The notes under the pieces were generated by a model. It made no database searches. It saw only the letters and a program-made list of their open reading frames with translations, and was not told the DNA's origin. This document shows positions 1 to 8,297 of a stretch of DNA of 64,000 bases, piece after piece (within the stretch, counting starts at the first letter, position 1; each line of letters begins with the position of its first letter). Location: the NCBI GenBank assembly GCA_947475735.1, contig CANJLQ010000004.1:1-64000 (forward strand), read 5' to 3'. The stretch comes from Caulobacteraceae bacterium. Lineage in GTDB: Bacteria > Pseudomonadota > Alphaproteobacteria > Caulobacterales > Caulobacteraceae. The position numbers were made by a program, and so were the translations under genes.

Positions 1-209
1 CCCAGACGCGCGAACGCCGCCCAGCCGTTGTTGACTTCATAGTTCCAGTTCACGCCCGTCGTCGACGACTCGGCGTTGATGTCGTCCATCTGATGCAGGC
101 CGGCGTCGATCGCGCCGTACCAGCCGTCCGGCTCAGCCGAAGCAGCGCCGGCCGACAGGGCGAGAGCCGCCGCCGCGCTGGTCGCCAGGAACAAGGTCTT
201 GAAACGCAT
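1..209 (-). CDS. OmpA-like outer-membrane beta-barrel protein, N-terminal part (runs off the window)
   Basis: Only the first 69 codons are present. They begin with a signal peptide of the usual form: MRFK, a hydrophobic Ala/Leu stretch, and an apparent cleavage site at ASA-EP. The mature part opens with DGWYGAIDAG, an aromatic-rich strand followed by DINAES, which is typical of the first strand of OmpA-type eight-stranded barrels in Caulobacteraceae. The ATG is supported by a GGAGGG Shine-Dalgarno sequence about 8 nt upstream. The protein would be exported through Sec to the outer membrane. Whether a peptidoglycan-binding OmpA domain follows cannot be seen, so another small porin-like barrel is possible. 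Confidence 0.7.
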   Translation of the reverse strand, partial: MRFKTLFLATSAAAALALSAGAASAEPDGWYGAIDAGLHQMDDINAESSTTGVNWNYEVNNGWAAFARL

Positions 210-529
210 GGGTGTTAGCCCTCCGCAGCCACAATTGAATCTTCTAGGGCGGTCACCCCGCCTTGTGGGGGTCATAACAGCGTTGCCGCACCCCGTCGAT
301 AGCCTCGCTGACATCGACGCCCTTCCCAGCGGAGCGTGATGTCGAAGCTACAGCCGGGTCCGACCGGCGGCGAAAAACGTCGCGCCGCCCCGGCGCTTTC
401 TCGGGCCCGCGAACCTGTCTATGCCTGATCCATGATCAAGCTGGGTCACGCCTTCGAACGCATGCCCAACACGGGGGTCAAGGGCGTCGCCACCTCGCGC
501 GGCACCGCGTCGGGCGACGGGATCGACGC
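210..529. other. Intergenic region with two tiny in-frame ORFs before neuC
   Basis: This gap separates the leftward OmpA-like gene from the rightward neuC. No long gene is visible. Two very short ORFs sit in the same frame: 339-428 (29 aa, with a GGAG sequence close to its ATG) and 432-533 (33 aa), whose TGA overlaps the ATG of neuC as ATGA. They could be a translated leader, chance ORFs, or the remnant of one reading frame split by the TGA at 426-428. No promoter could be assigned with confidence. Confidence 0.4.
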
Positions 530-1687
530 ATGAGGCGGATCGGGGTCTTCACAGGCACTCGCGCCGAGTACGGCCTTCTGCGCCCGGTCCTGGAAGCGCT
601 GGAACGGTCATCGGGCGTGGAGCCCCGGCTGATCGTGGGCGGGACGCATCTGTCGCAGCGGCACGGCGCGACCCTTCGCGATATCGAGGCGGACGGGCGA
701 GGGGCCGACGCGCGCGTGGTCGCCCCTCTGGCGGGCGATGACGGGCGGTCCGTCGCCGCCGACATGGCCGCCACGCTTGCGGGAGCCGCGGAGGCCTATG
801 TCGCGCTGGGCCTGGATGCGGTGATGGTGCTGGGCGACCGAACCGAAGTGCTGGCCGCCGCCGCCGCAGCGGTCCCGTTGCGATTGCCCATCCTGCATCT
901 GGAAGGGGGGCACCGGACCGCAGGCGCGGTGGACGACGCCATCCGGCACGCCGTCACCAAGCTGGCGGCCCTGCATTTCACCTCGGCCGAACCCTACAGG
1001 CGGCGCATCCTGCAGATGGGCGAGGCGCCGGAGCGGGTCTTCACTGTGGGCTCGACCGCGATCGACAACCTGCTGGCCTTCGGCAAGAGCACCCCGGCGG
1101 ACATTCAGCCCCTGGCCGGGCTGGACCTATCCAACGGCTTCCTTCTGTCGACCTTTCACCCCGAGACCCTCGGCGAACGCACGCCTGCCGACCAGATCGA
1201 GGTTTTCCTGCGAGGGCTTACTTCGGTGACGGACCGCCCGATCCTGATCACCCAGCCGAACGCCGACGCGGGGGCCGGGCGTGTCCGTGCGGCGCTCGCG
1301 GCCTTCGCTGACGCCCGTCCCAACCAGGTGCGGCTGGTGGAGTCGCTGGGCGCCAGGGGCTATGCGGCGGCCCTGACGGCGTGCGACGTCGTGGTGGGCA
1401 ACTCGTCCAGCGGCGTCACCGAGGCTCCGGCGGCGGGCGTGCCCTCGGTCAATGTCGGCGCGCGTCAGGAGGGCCGGGTGAAGCCCCCCAGCGTCATCGA
1501 CTGCGCCCTGGACCCCGAGGCGATCCGCGCGGCCCTGACGCGAGCCCTGACCCCGGAGGCGAAGGCCGCCGCCCGGGCGCAGCCGGCGGTGCTGGGCGAT
1601 GGGCGGGCGGGCGCAAGGATCGTGGAGATTCTGGAGCAGACCGACCTGGCGGACCTGGCCCGGAAGCCCTTCGTGGACCGGGATTAG
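530..1687 (+). CDS. neuC: UDP-N-acetylglucosamine 2-epimerase, hydrolysing (NeuC/LegG type)
   Basis: The 385-aa protein has the normal length for hydrolysing UDP-HexNAc 2-epimerases. It opens with MRRIGVFTGTRAEYG, the nucleotide-site start of NeuC/LegG/WecB proteins. Other family marks are GDRTEVLAAA, the LEGGHRTAG loop, HFTSAEPYRRR, STFHPETLG and the UDP-binding GNSSSGVTEAP near residue 290. The enzyme releases UDP while inverting C2 of an acetamido sugar to give ManNAc or its 6-deoxy-diamino relative, the precursor of sialic or legionaminic acid. Its 3' end overlaps the convergent neuA by 4 nt. With legB and legX nearby the substrate is more likely a 2,4-diacetamido sugar than UDP-GlcNAc, but this is inferred from context. 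Confidence 0.88.
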   Translation: MRRIGVFTGTRAEYGLLRPVLEALERSSGVEPRLIVGGTHLSQRHGATLRDIEADGRGADARVVAPLAGDDGRSVAADMAATLAGAAEAYVALGLDAVMVLGDRTEVLAAAAAAVPLRLPILHLEGGHRTAGAVDDAIRHAVTKLAALHFTSAEPYRRRILQMGEAPERVFTVGSTAIDNLLAFGKSTPADIQPLAGLDLSNGFLLSTFHPETLGERTPADQIEVFLRGLTSVTDRPILITQPNADAGAGRVRAALAAFADARPNQVRLVESLGARGYAAALTACDVVVGNSSSGVTEAPAAGVPSVNVGARQEGRVKPPSVIDCALDPEAIRAALTRALTPEAKAAARAQPAVLGDGRAGARIVEILEQTDLADLARKPFVDRD

Positions 1688-2397
1688 CGGCGAACGCTGT
1701 CCAGAGGCGCAGCGGCGTCTCCGCGGACATGGGGCCACAGCGCCTCGCAGACCGCGAAATCAAAGACCGTGTCGACGTCCCAGCCGCGCTCCGGCGGCAT
1801 CGACCAGCCCAGAACGCCCGGGCCCTGAAAGCTGCGACGCCGCAACAGGACATCAGGCCGACCGACATAGACGGCCCCGTTTATGACCACCGGCTCGTCG
1901 GGCTCGGGCGCGTTCGGACGAAAGGCACCGTCATCGGCGAGGCGGCCGTAGAAGGTCTGGGGCTTGAGCACGGGCGATACGCCGATGACGGCCGGTGCCC
2001 CGGTCTCGTGACAGAGCCGCACCGCGCCGTCGATGTCGGCCCGCAGACGGAGGGGCGAGGTGGGCTGAAGCAGGACGACATAGTCCCATTGGCCGCCGAG
2101 GGTCGCGAGGGCGTGGTCGATCGCGTCGATCACCGACGCCTGCGGGCCGGACAGGTCGGACGGGCGTCGAAAGGGGGGCGGATAGCCCATGCGGGTCGCG
2201 ATCTCGGCCACAGCCTCGTCATCGGTCGAGACGACCACCTGATCGAGCACGGTCGCCTCGCGACAGGCCTCCAGCGTCCAGGCCACCATGGGGCGACCGG
2301 CGAGATCGCGCGTGTTCTTGCCCGGCAACCCCTGGGAGCCGGCCCGCGCGGGAACCAGGCCCAGCACCCGACCGGCGTTCGCGCCCTCGCCGATCAT
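1684..2397 (-). CDS. neuA: CMP-nonulosonic acid synthetase (acylneuraminate cytidylyltransferase, NeuA/LegF type)
   Basis: A 237-aa member of the acylneuraminate cytidylyltransferase family. The CTP-binding start GLVPARAGSQGLPGKN is intact, followed by LAGRPMVAWTLE, VVSTDDEAVAE and the LLQPTSPLR motif. The enzyme couples CTP to a nine-carbon sugar acid to give the CMP-linked donor for glycosyltransferases. The ATG at 2397 is preceded by GGAGGG at good spacing; an in-frame upstream extension is possible but has no comparable ribosome site. The gene is convergent with neuC and divergent from legB. The exact sugar (N-acetylneuraminate, legionaminate or pseudaminate) cannot be read from sequence; legB next door favours legionaminate-type. 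Confidence 0.85.
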   Translation of the reverse strand: MIGEGANAGRVLGLVPARAGSQGLPGKNTRDLAGRPMVAWTLEACREATVLDQVVVSTDDEAVAEIATRMGYPPPFRRPSDLSGPQASVIDAIDHALATLGGQWDYVVLLQPTSPLRLRADIDGAVRLCHETGAPAVIGVSPVLKPQTFYGRLADDGAFRPNAPEPDEPVVINGAVYVGRPDVLLRRRSFQGPGVLGWSMPPERGWDVDTVFDFAVCEALWPHVRGDAAAPLDSVRR

Positions 2398-2497
2398 GTC
2401 GCCCTCCGTGACGCCCTGCGGAGGGTCATTTAGACTCTGATTCGCGCCGACCCGGCCTCTCGGTCCCCGTCTGCGCCTGGAAGGCGGACCACCGGCC

Positions 2498-3499
2498 ATG
2501 ACCGACATCCCGATCCCGACACTGAAAGGCCGGCGCGTCCTGGTCACGGGCGCGGGCGGCTTCATCGGCAGCCGTCTGTGCGAGCGACTGGTCGAGGGCG
2601 GGGCCGAGGTGCGCGCCCTGGTGCGCTACACCTCTGACGGCGAGGCGGGCTGGCTGGATCGGTCGCCAATCCGAGGCGAGGTCGACGTCCGGCGCGGCGA
2701 TCTGGCCGATCGCGACAGTGTCTTCGACGCGGTCAAGGGCACCGATCTGGTGTTCCACCTGGGAGCCCTGATCGCCATTCCCTATTCCTACCTGGCCCCT
2801 GAGAGCTATGTGCGGACCAACATCCTGGGCACGCTGAACGTGCTGCAGGCGGTGCGCGAGCTGGGCGTCGGGCGTCTGGTGCACACCTCGACCAGCGAGG
2901 TCTATGGGTCGGCCCAGGTCGTGCCGATGACCGAGGACCATCCCCTGGTGGGTCAATCGCCCTACTCCGCGTCCAAGATCGCGGCGGACAAGCTGGCCGA
3001 AAGCTATCACCGATCGTTCGGGACGCCGGTCGTGACGCTGCGGCCGTTCAATACCTTCGGGCCGCGTCAGAGCGCGCGGGCGGTGATCCCGACGATCACG
3101 ACGCAGCTGCTAGCCGGGCGACCGATCCGGCTGGGCGATACCCGGCCGACGCGGGACTTCGTCTATGTCGATGACACGGTGGAGGCCTTCCTCCGGGCCG
3201 GGACGGTGGAGGGAATCGAGGGGCTGACGGTTCACACCGGCACGGGACGCGAGACCCGGATCGGCGACCTGCCCGCCATGATCGCGATGGCCGCCGGCAT
3301 GAAGTTCGAGATCGAGGCCGATCCGGCGCGCGTTAGGCCGGCGGCCAGCGAAGTGGAACGACTGTGCGCCGACGCGGCGATGGCGTCGGCCCGGCTGGGC
3401 TGGCGACCGACGGTGTCGGTCGAGGAGGGACTGGCGCGCGTCGTTGCCTTCGTCCGCGACAATCCGGCCCTGTATCGGCCCGAGGAGTATGCGGTGTGA
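2498..3499 (+). CDS. legB: NAD-dependent sugar-nucleotide 4,6-dehydratase (LegB type)
   Basis: This 333-aa extended short-chain dehydrogenase has the Rossmann motif GAGGFIGSRL near residue 18, the catalytic YSASK with Tyr/Lys near 150, and STSEVYGSA around the active-site Ser/Thr. The stretch LIAIPYSYLAPESYVRTN is characteristic of LegB, the dehydratase that starts GDP-linked legionaminic acid synthesis by forming a 4-keto-6-deoxy GlcNAc nucleotide. It overlaps the next gene, a predicted nucleotidyltransferase of the same pathway, by 4 nt, so the two are probably translated together. Other sugar-nucleotide dehydratases share the fold, but the local motifs and the neighbour make LegB the best reading. 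Confidence 0.85.
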   Translation: MTDIPIPTLKGRRVLVTGAGGFIGSRLCERLVEGGAEVRALVRYTSDGEAGWLDRSPIRGEVDVRRGDLADRDSVFDAVKGTDLVFHLGALIAIPYSYLAPESYVRTNILGTLNVLQAVRELGVGRLVHTSTSEVYGSAQVVPMTEDHPLVGQSPYSASKIAADKLAESYHRSFGTPVVTLRPFNTFGPRQSARAVIPTITTQLLAGRPIRLGDTRPTRDFVYVDDTVEAFLRAGTVEGIEGLTVHTGTGRETRIGDLPAMIAMAAGMKFEIEADPARVRPAASEVERLCADAAMASARLGWRPTVSVEEGLARVVAFVRDNPALYRPEEYAV

Positions 3500-4557
3500 C
3501 CGCCGGCGGAGACATCACCGGCAATCTGATCGCGCCGGACGCCACCCTGCTGGCCGCGATCGAGCGGATGGACGCGGTCAGGAAGAAGCTGCTCGTCATC
3601 GTCGATCCCGAGCGGCGGCTGCTGGGCACGGTGTCGGACGGGGACATCCGGCGCGGGCTGATGCGGCGGCTGTCGATGGAGGATGCGGTCTCAGCCGTGA
3701 TGAACGCCTCGCCGGTCGCGCTGCGGCTCGACGGATCGGAGGCCGAGGCCCTGGTGCGGCTGGCCGAGCGGGGCGTCAGCCTGGCCCCGGTGGTGGATCG
3801 CCAGGACCGGGTGGTCGGCCTGTATCCCGACGCGATTTCGGCGGGTGCGCGGCGGGACAATCTGGTGGTCATCATGGCCGGAGGGCGCGGCGTGCGTCTG
3901 GCGCCCCTGACCCAGACCTGTCCCAAACCGATGCTGAAGGTGGCTGGGCGGCCGCTGCTGGAGACCATTATCGAGCGGCTGCAGACCCAGGGGTTCCATC
4001 GCTTCCGGCTGGCGGTGAACTATCTGGCCGAGGTGATCGAGGATCATTTCGGGGACGGTTCGGCCATGGGCGTCGAGATCCGCTATCTACGCGAGGACCA
4101 TCCGCGCGGGACGGCGGGGGCGCTGTCGCTGGTCACCGATCCGATCACCCAGCCGATGCTGGTCATGAACGGCGATGTCCTGACGCGGATGGCGTTCGGC
4201 GACCTGGTCGATTTCCATGTCGAGCACCGGGCGGCGGCGACCCTGTGCGTACGCGAGCACGCGTTCCAGGCCCCGCATGGGGTGGCCGAGGTGGATGGGG
4301 TGCGAATGACGGCGCTGCGCGAAAAGCCGACGTTCCGGTGGCTGGCCAACGCGGGGGTCTATTGTCTGGACGGGGCGGTGCTGTCGCGCGTGCCGCCGAC
4401 GGGACCGTTCGACATGCCCGAACTGCTGGCCTCGCTGGCGGCGGAAGGGGCGATGGTTGGGGCGTATCCGATCCACGAATACTGGCTGGACATCGGCCGG
4501 CCGCCGGACTTCGAGAGCGCCCAGAGCGACTTCGGCGCCGTGTTCGATCCGGCCTGA
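3496..4557 (+). CDS. legX: CBS-domain sugar nucleotidyltransferase (LegX/PtmE type)
   Basis: The GTG start at 3496 overlaps the legB stop as GTGA, giving 353 aa. Residues about 8-115 form a CBS-domain pair (LLVIVDPERRLLGTVSDGDI, then VSLAPVVDRQDRVVGLYP). The rest is a GlmU/RmlA-like nucleotidyltransferase: VIMAGGRGVRLAPLTQTCPKPML is split across the nucleotide loop and is followed by MNGDVLT and a C-terminal DIGRPPDFE. This architecture is that of PtmE/LegX, which makes GDP-GlcNAc for legionaminic acid synthesis. The CBS pair may sense adenine nucleotides. A general sugar-1-phosphate nucleotidyltransferase role is the alternative. Confidence 0.83.
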   Translation: MTAGGDITGNLIAPDATLLAAIERMDAVRKKLLVIVDPERRLLGTVSDGDIRRGLMRRLSMEDAVSAVMNASPVALRLDGSEAEALVRLAERGVSLAPVVDRQDRVVGLYPDAISAGARRDNLVVIMAGGRGVRLAPLTQTCPKPMLKVAGRPLLETIIERLQTQGFHRFRLAVNYLAEVIEDHFGDGSAMGVEIRYLREDHPRGTAGALSLVTDPITQPMLVMNGDVLTRMAFGDLVDFHVEHRAAATLCVREHAFQAPHGVAEVDGVRMTALREKPTFRWLANAGVYCLDGAVLSRVPPTGPFDMPELLASLAAEGAMVGAYPIHEYWLDIGRPPDFESAQSDFGAVFDPA

Positions 4558-4735
4558 TCGACGCGAGCCTTCTGGCCGCTTGCGAAGAGCGCGCGTCCGC
4601 GTATGTTCCGGCCCGGATGCGTCGTCTTAACCAGGTCCGTCGAAACGCGAGCCCGGATGTCGGCCTGCCGCCGGAGCTGCTGCGTGAGCGGACCCGGACG
4701 TCGCGTGTTTCTTCGACCCAAACGAGTGTTTTTCC

Positions 4736-5497
4736 TTGAGCCGGCATTTCAGGATCATCGGCGCGCTTCTGATGCGCGAGATGACCACGCGCTTCGGCCG
4801 CGAGGGTCTGGGCTTTCTGTGGGTCATCGGCGAGCCGCTGATGTTCTGCTTCGGCGTGCTGATCATGTGGACGCTGATCAAGCCGGCCTATGAGCACGGC
4901 ATCCGCCTCGGGCCGCTGGTCATGACCGGCTATATGTCCCTGCTGATGTATCGGCACATGATCAGCTTCAGCATCGGGGCGCTGACGGCCAACATCGGCC
5001 TGCTGCATCACCGCCAGGTGGGCATCATGCACATCTTCTTCGCCCGGAACCTGATGGAGTTCGCCGGCGGCACGGTGGCTTTCGTCGTGGTCTATGTGAC
5101 GCTGATCGCCCTGGGCCAGGTCAGCCTGCCGGCCGACTGGCTGTTGCTGTACGGCGGCTGGCTGATGGTGGCGTGGACGGGGCTGGGCATCGGCCTGGTC
5201 TTCGCCGGGCTGTCGCTGCGGTTCGAGGTGATGGAGCGGCTGGTGCCGATCCTGACCTACGCCATGATCCCGTTGTCGGGGGCCTTCTTCATGGTTGCCT
5301 GGCTGCCGGCCCAATACCGCGAGCCGTTCCTCTGGGTGCCTTTCCCCAACGCCATCGAGATGGTGCGCGCGGGGGTTTTCGGCGAGTTCGTGGACACCTA
5401 TTACCACGCCGACTATGCCCTGCTGTCGGGCGCGGTCATGCTGTTCACCGGCATGATCCTGCTGTCGGGGGCCAAGAACCGGGTTGCCATCGAATGA
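4736..5497 (+). CDS. kpsM: ABC-2 type polysaccharide export permease (KpsM type)
   Basis: A 253-aa inner-membrane protein with about six hydrophobic segments. The N-terminus HFRIIGALLMREMTTRFGRE and the following LGFLWVIGEPLM are hallmarks of capsule/O-antigen exporter permeases. It would pair with the ATPase at 6661-7347 to move an undecaprenyl- or lipid-linked glycan across the inner membrane. The start used is a TTG, which gives the usual short family N-terminus; the ATG at 4772 would cut into the conserved REMTTRFG. Its stop overlaps the next start as ATGA. The 178 nt upstream hold no recognised gene and may carry the operon promoter. Confidence 0.87.
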   Translation: MSRHFRIIGALLMREMTTRFGREGLGFLWVIGEPLMFCFGVLIMWTLIKPAYEHGIRLGPLVMTGYMSLLMYRHMISFSIGALTANIGLLHHRQVGIMHIFFARNLMEFAGGTVAFVVVYVTLIALGQVSLPADWLLLYGGWLMVAWTGLGIGLVFAGLSLRFEVMERLVPILTYAMIPLSGAFFMVAWLPAQYREPFLWVPFPNAIEMVRAGVFGEFVDTYYHADYALLSGAVMLFTGMILLSGAKNRVAIE

Positions 5498-6657
5498 CCG
5501 AGACCAAGCTCAACTACATCGGGCCGATCCCCAAGCTGCTGACGTTCGAGCGCGAGCGTCCGGCCTGGTGGCGGCGCATTCCGGTCGCGGCCCTGATCGT
5601 GGTCGTGCTGCCGACGTTGCTGGCCGCGATCTACTATCTGCTGATCGCCTCGCCCCGGTATGTGTCGGAGACGCAGTTCATCGTGCGCGCGGCCGGCCAG
5701 TCGACGCCCTCGACCATCGGGGTGGCGCTGCAGGGCATCGGCATCGCCCCGACCCAGACCGACGCCTTCGCGGTGCATGAGTACATCAACTCGCGCGACG
5801 CCCTGCGCGAGCTGTCCAGCCGTTATGACCTGCCGGCCATCCTGGGGCCCCGCGGCATAGACGCCTTCTCGCGCTATCCCCGGCCGTGGGAAGACCGGTC
5901 CAACGAGGGTCTGCACGAGGGCTTCCAGCGGTTCGTCACGGTCGGCTACGACTCGACCACCGGCATCTCGACCCTGCGCGTCGAGGCCTTCCGCGCACGC
6001 GACGCCCAGGCCCTGACCGAGGCGCTTCTCAGCGGCGGCGAGCAGCTGGTCAACCGGATGAACGAACGGTCCTCGGCCGACGCCGTGGCCCAGGCCCAGC
6101 AGGCCCGGGAAGAGGCCCGCGCCCGCCTCGCCGGCGCCCAGCAGCAGTTGACCGCCTTCCGCAACCGCGAACAGATCATCGACCCGCAGCTGGTCGCGCG
6201 CGAAAGCGCCCAACTGATCGGCGGGCTCCAGGCCCAGGTCGCGGGCCTGCGCGCCGAGCGGGCCCAGGTCGCCGCGGAGGCACCCAACAGCCCGCAGCTG
6301 CCCACCTTCGACAGCCGGATCCGGGCCTATGAGGCCCAGATCGAACTGGAGCGGACCCGCATGGCCGGCACCTCCAGCTCGCTGGCTCCGATGATCAGCG
6401 TCTATGAGGACCTGGCCCTGGCCCGCGAACTGGCCGACCGCGAACTGACCCAGGCCACCGCCGCCGTCATCAGCGCCGAACAGGAGGCCCGCCGCCAGAA
6501 ACTGTATCTGGACCGCGTGGTCAGCCCCAGCCTGCCCGACGAGCCGGCCGAGCCCCGGCGTTGGCTGGCCGTCCTGACGGTCTTCGCTTCGACCCTGCTG
6601 GTCTATGGCATCGGCTGGCTGATCTGGGCGGGCGTGCGCGAGCACCGCCAGGACTGA
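5494..6657 (+). CDS. kpsE: Capsule polysaccharide export inner-membrane protein (KpsE/BexC/CtrB type)
   Basis: This 387-aa protein has one membrane segment near residues 30-50 (VAALIVVVLPTLLAAIYYLL) and another at the extreme C-terminus. Between them lies a long, Gln/Arg/Glu/Ala-rich periplasmic coiled coil, roughly 190-340. This two-segment layout with a central coil is that of KpsE/BexC polysaccharide co-polymerases, which link the ABC exporter to the outer-membrane channel. It sits between permease and ATPase genes with tight spacing, which supports the call. No outer-membrane KpsD/Wza-type protein is seen in the window. Confidence 0.82.
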   Translation: MTETKLNYIGPIPKLLTFERERPAWWRRIPVAALIVVVLPTLLAAIYYLLIASPRYVSETQFIVRAAGQSTPSTIGVALQGIGIAPTQTDAFAVHEYINSRDALRELSSRYDLPAILGPRGIDAFSRYPRPWEDRSNEGLHEGFQRFVTVGYDSTTGISTLRVEAFRARDAQALTEALLSGGEQLVNRMNERSSADAVAQAQQAREEARARLAGAQQQLTAFRNREQIIDPQLVARESAQLIGGLQAQVAGLRAERAQVAAEAPNSPQLPTFDSRIRAYEAQIELERTRMAGTSSSLAPMISVYEDLALARELADRELTQATAAVISAEQEARRQKLYLDRVVSPSLPDEPAEPRRWLAVLTVFASTLLVYGIGWLIWAGVREHRQD

Positions 6658-6660
6658 CCG

Positions 6661-7347
6661 ATGGCCGCCGTCCTGGAGGAAATCGCCCCGCCGCTCGGTC
6701 TCAGTGTCCAGAACCTGGGCATGACCTATCACGGCGCGCCCAAGCCGCTGTTCACCGGGCTGAACTTCAACTTGGCGCGCGGCGGGCGGCTGGCCATCCT
6801 GGGGCGCAACGGCCAGGGCAAGTCGACCCTGATCAAGATGCTGGGCGGCGTCTTGCCCGAGACCGAGGGCCGCATCCGCTGGCTGATGTCGTCGTCGTGG
6901 CCGATCGGCTTCGGCGGCGGCTTCCAGGGCAGTCTGTCGGGCCTGGACAACATCCGCTTCATCGCCCGCGTCTATGGCCGCCCCTATGAGGAGATCCTGG
7001 AGCGGGTCGACGACTTCGCCGAGCTGGGCTCGTCGCTGAAGCTGCCGGTCAAGCACTATTCGTCGGGCATGCGGGCGCGCCTGGCCTTCGGCCTGTCGCT
7101 GGCCATCGAGTTCGACTGCTATCTGATCGACGAACTGGTGGCGGTCGGCGACGCCCGCTTTCAGCAGAAATGCCAGGAGGAGCTGTTCGAACGCCGCGCC
7201 AGCCGGTCCTTCATGATGGCCAGCCACGACACCCACCTGATCGCCCGCCACTGCGACCGCGCCCTGATCATCGAGAGCGGCAAGGCCAAGGTGTTCGAGG
7301 ACATCGACGAGGCCGTGGAGGTCTATACGTGGCTGAGGGCGGCGTAG
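6661..7347 (+). CDS. kpsT: Polysaccharide export ABC transporter ATPase (KpsT type)
   Basis: A 228-aa ATPase with Walker A GRNGQGKST (about residue 45), the signature YSSGMRARLAFG and Walker B CYLIDELVAVGD, followed by the switch His in ASHDTHL. The atypical signature SSGMRARL and the short length without a C-terminal carbohydrate-binding domain fit KpsT rather than Wzt. It would power the KpsM permease encoded two genes upstream. The start lies 3 nt after the kpsE stop. Family and role are clear; the exported polymer is not known from sequence. Confidence 0.9.
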   Translation: MAAVLEEIAPPLGLSVQNLGMTYHGAPKPLFTGLNFNLARGGRLAILGRNGQGKSTLIKMLGGVLPETEGRIRWLMSSSWPIGFGGGFQGSLSGLDNIRFIARVYGRPYEEILERVDDFAELGSSLKLPVKHYSSGMRARLAFGLSLAIEFDCYLIDELVAVGDARFQQKCQEELFERRASRSFMMASHDTHLIARHCDRALIIESGKAKVFEDIDEAVEVYTWLRAA

Positions 7348-7388
7348 TGGTCGCGGCGGCCGCCAGAAAAGACCGAGAGAAACGTCCG

Positions 7389-8288
7389 ATGGTCAAGCCG
7401 CTATGGGTCGTGCTGACGCCGTCGGTCGATCACGAGGGTTGGCTGAAGGCGCTGGCGCAGACCGCCGACCAGAGTGGGCGAGAGTTCAGTCAACTCTGGG
7501 TCAAGCCTGAGCCGAGGGCCACAAGCCTTCCGCCGGCTCTATACGTCACCCACGACGCCGCTGTTGTGGAGGACGCCGACCCTGCCGACGTGGTTGTGAT
7601 CATGCCCCAGCCCGAAACGGCTGCGGAGAAGATTGCCGAGCTCTATGACCTGTATCTGCCCCACAGCATGTACACGGCCTCCATGTTCCTCTCGAAGGCA
7701 GCCGCCTTGGGCACGCAAACGAGAATGCTCACGGCGCATCAGCTCGCCCGAAACCCCAAACAGATTGAACTCTTCCCGGGTGTGATCGTAGAGCCACCCT
7801 TGCCGGAGCGGGGTCAGACGCGACCCGCAGTCTCTACCGCGCTCAGCATGTACCGGCTTGGTCGGCCACAACCCGGGCTTACCGTGTCCTGGTCAGAGCG
7901 GCTTTTCGTTTACGAGCCAAAATCCTGTGTCGAAGGCGCACAGCTGGGCATGCTCGACATTTCCGGACGCCCGCGCACGCTAGTGTTTGGCCCATTTCTG
8001 GCTCTGCCTCCCGGACGCTGGAAGGCCATCATGCGTTTCGCCATCGACGAGCCCGCCACGCAGTACCCTTTCCGTTTCGACTGGGGTCTTGCGACAGATT
8101 ATGTCGAAGAGACAGTGACGCCGGTCGAGCCTGGGGTTTATGAGATCGAGCTCGAACACGCGGTCGAAGAGCTAGGCTATTGGCAGTTCCGCGTCGTCCT
8201 TTCCCAAGGTGCCTTTGATGGGAAGCTCATGTTCCAGGGAGGAACCGTCATGCGGGTGGAAGAAGCCGTGCAGCAGGCCGCAGCCTAG
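7389..8288 (+). CDS. Protein of unknown function in glycan locus
   Basis: I do not recognise this 299-aa protein. It has no signal peptide or membrane segment. The N-terminal half has alternating hydrophobic strands (LWVVLTPSV, DVVVIMPQPE) and a central segment LGTQTRMLTAHQLARNP. The C-terminal 130 residues are rich in predicted beta strands (LVFGPFLALPPGRWKAIMRF, then GVYEIELEHAVEELGYWQFR), resembling a jelly-roll or carbohydrate-binding-like sandwich. The ATG is preceded by a weak purine run. It lies between kpsT and an FkbM methyltransferase, and its codon use is less GC-biased than its neighbours, hinting at separate ancestry. Confidence 0.75.
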   Translation: MVKPLWVVLTPSVDHEGWLKALAQTADQSGREFSQLWVKPEPRATSLPPALYVTHDAAVVEDADPADVVVIMPQPETAAEKIAELYDLYLPHSMYTASMFLSKAAALGTQTRMLTAHQLARNPKQIELFPGVIVEPPLPERGQTRPAVSTALSMYRLGRPQPGLTVSWSERLFVYEPKSCVEGAQLGMLDISGRPRTLVFGPFLALPPGRWKAIMRFAIDEPATQYPFRFDWGLATDYVEETVTPVEPGVYEIELEHAVEELGYWQFRVVLSQGAFDGKLMFQGGTVMRVEEAVQQAAA

Positions 8289-8297
8289 CAAGCCTCG

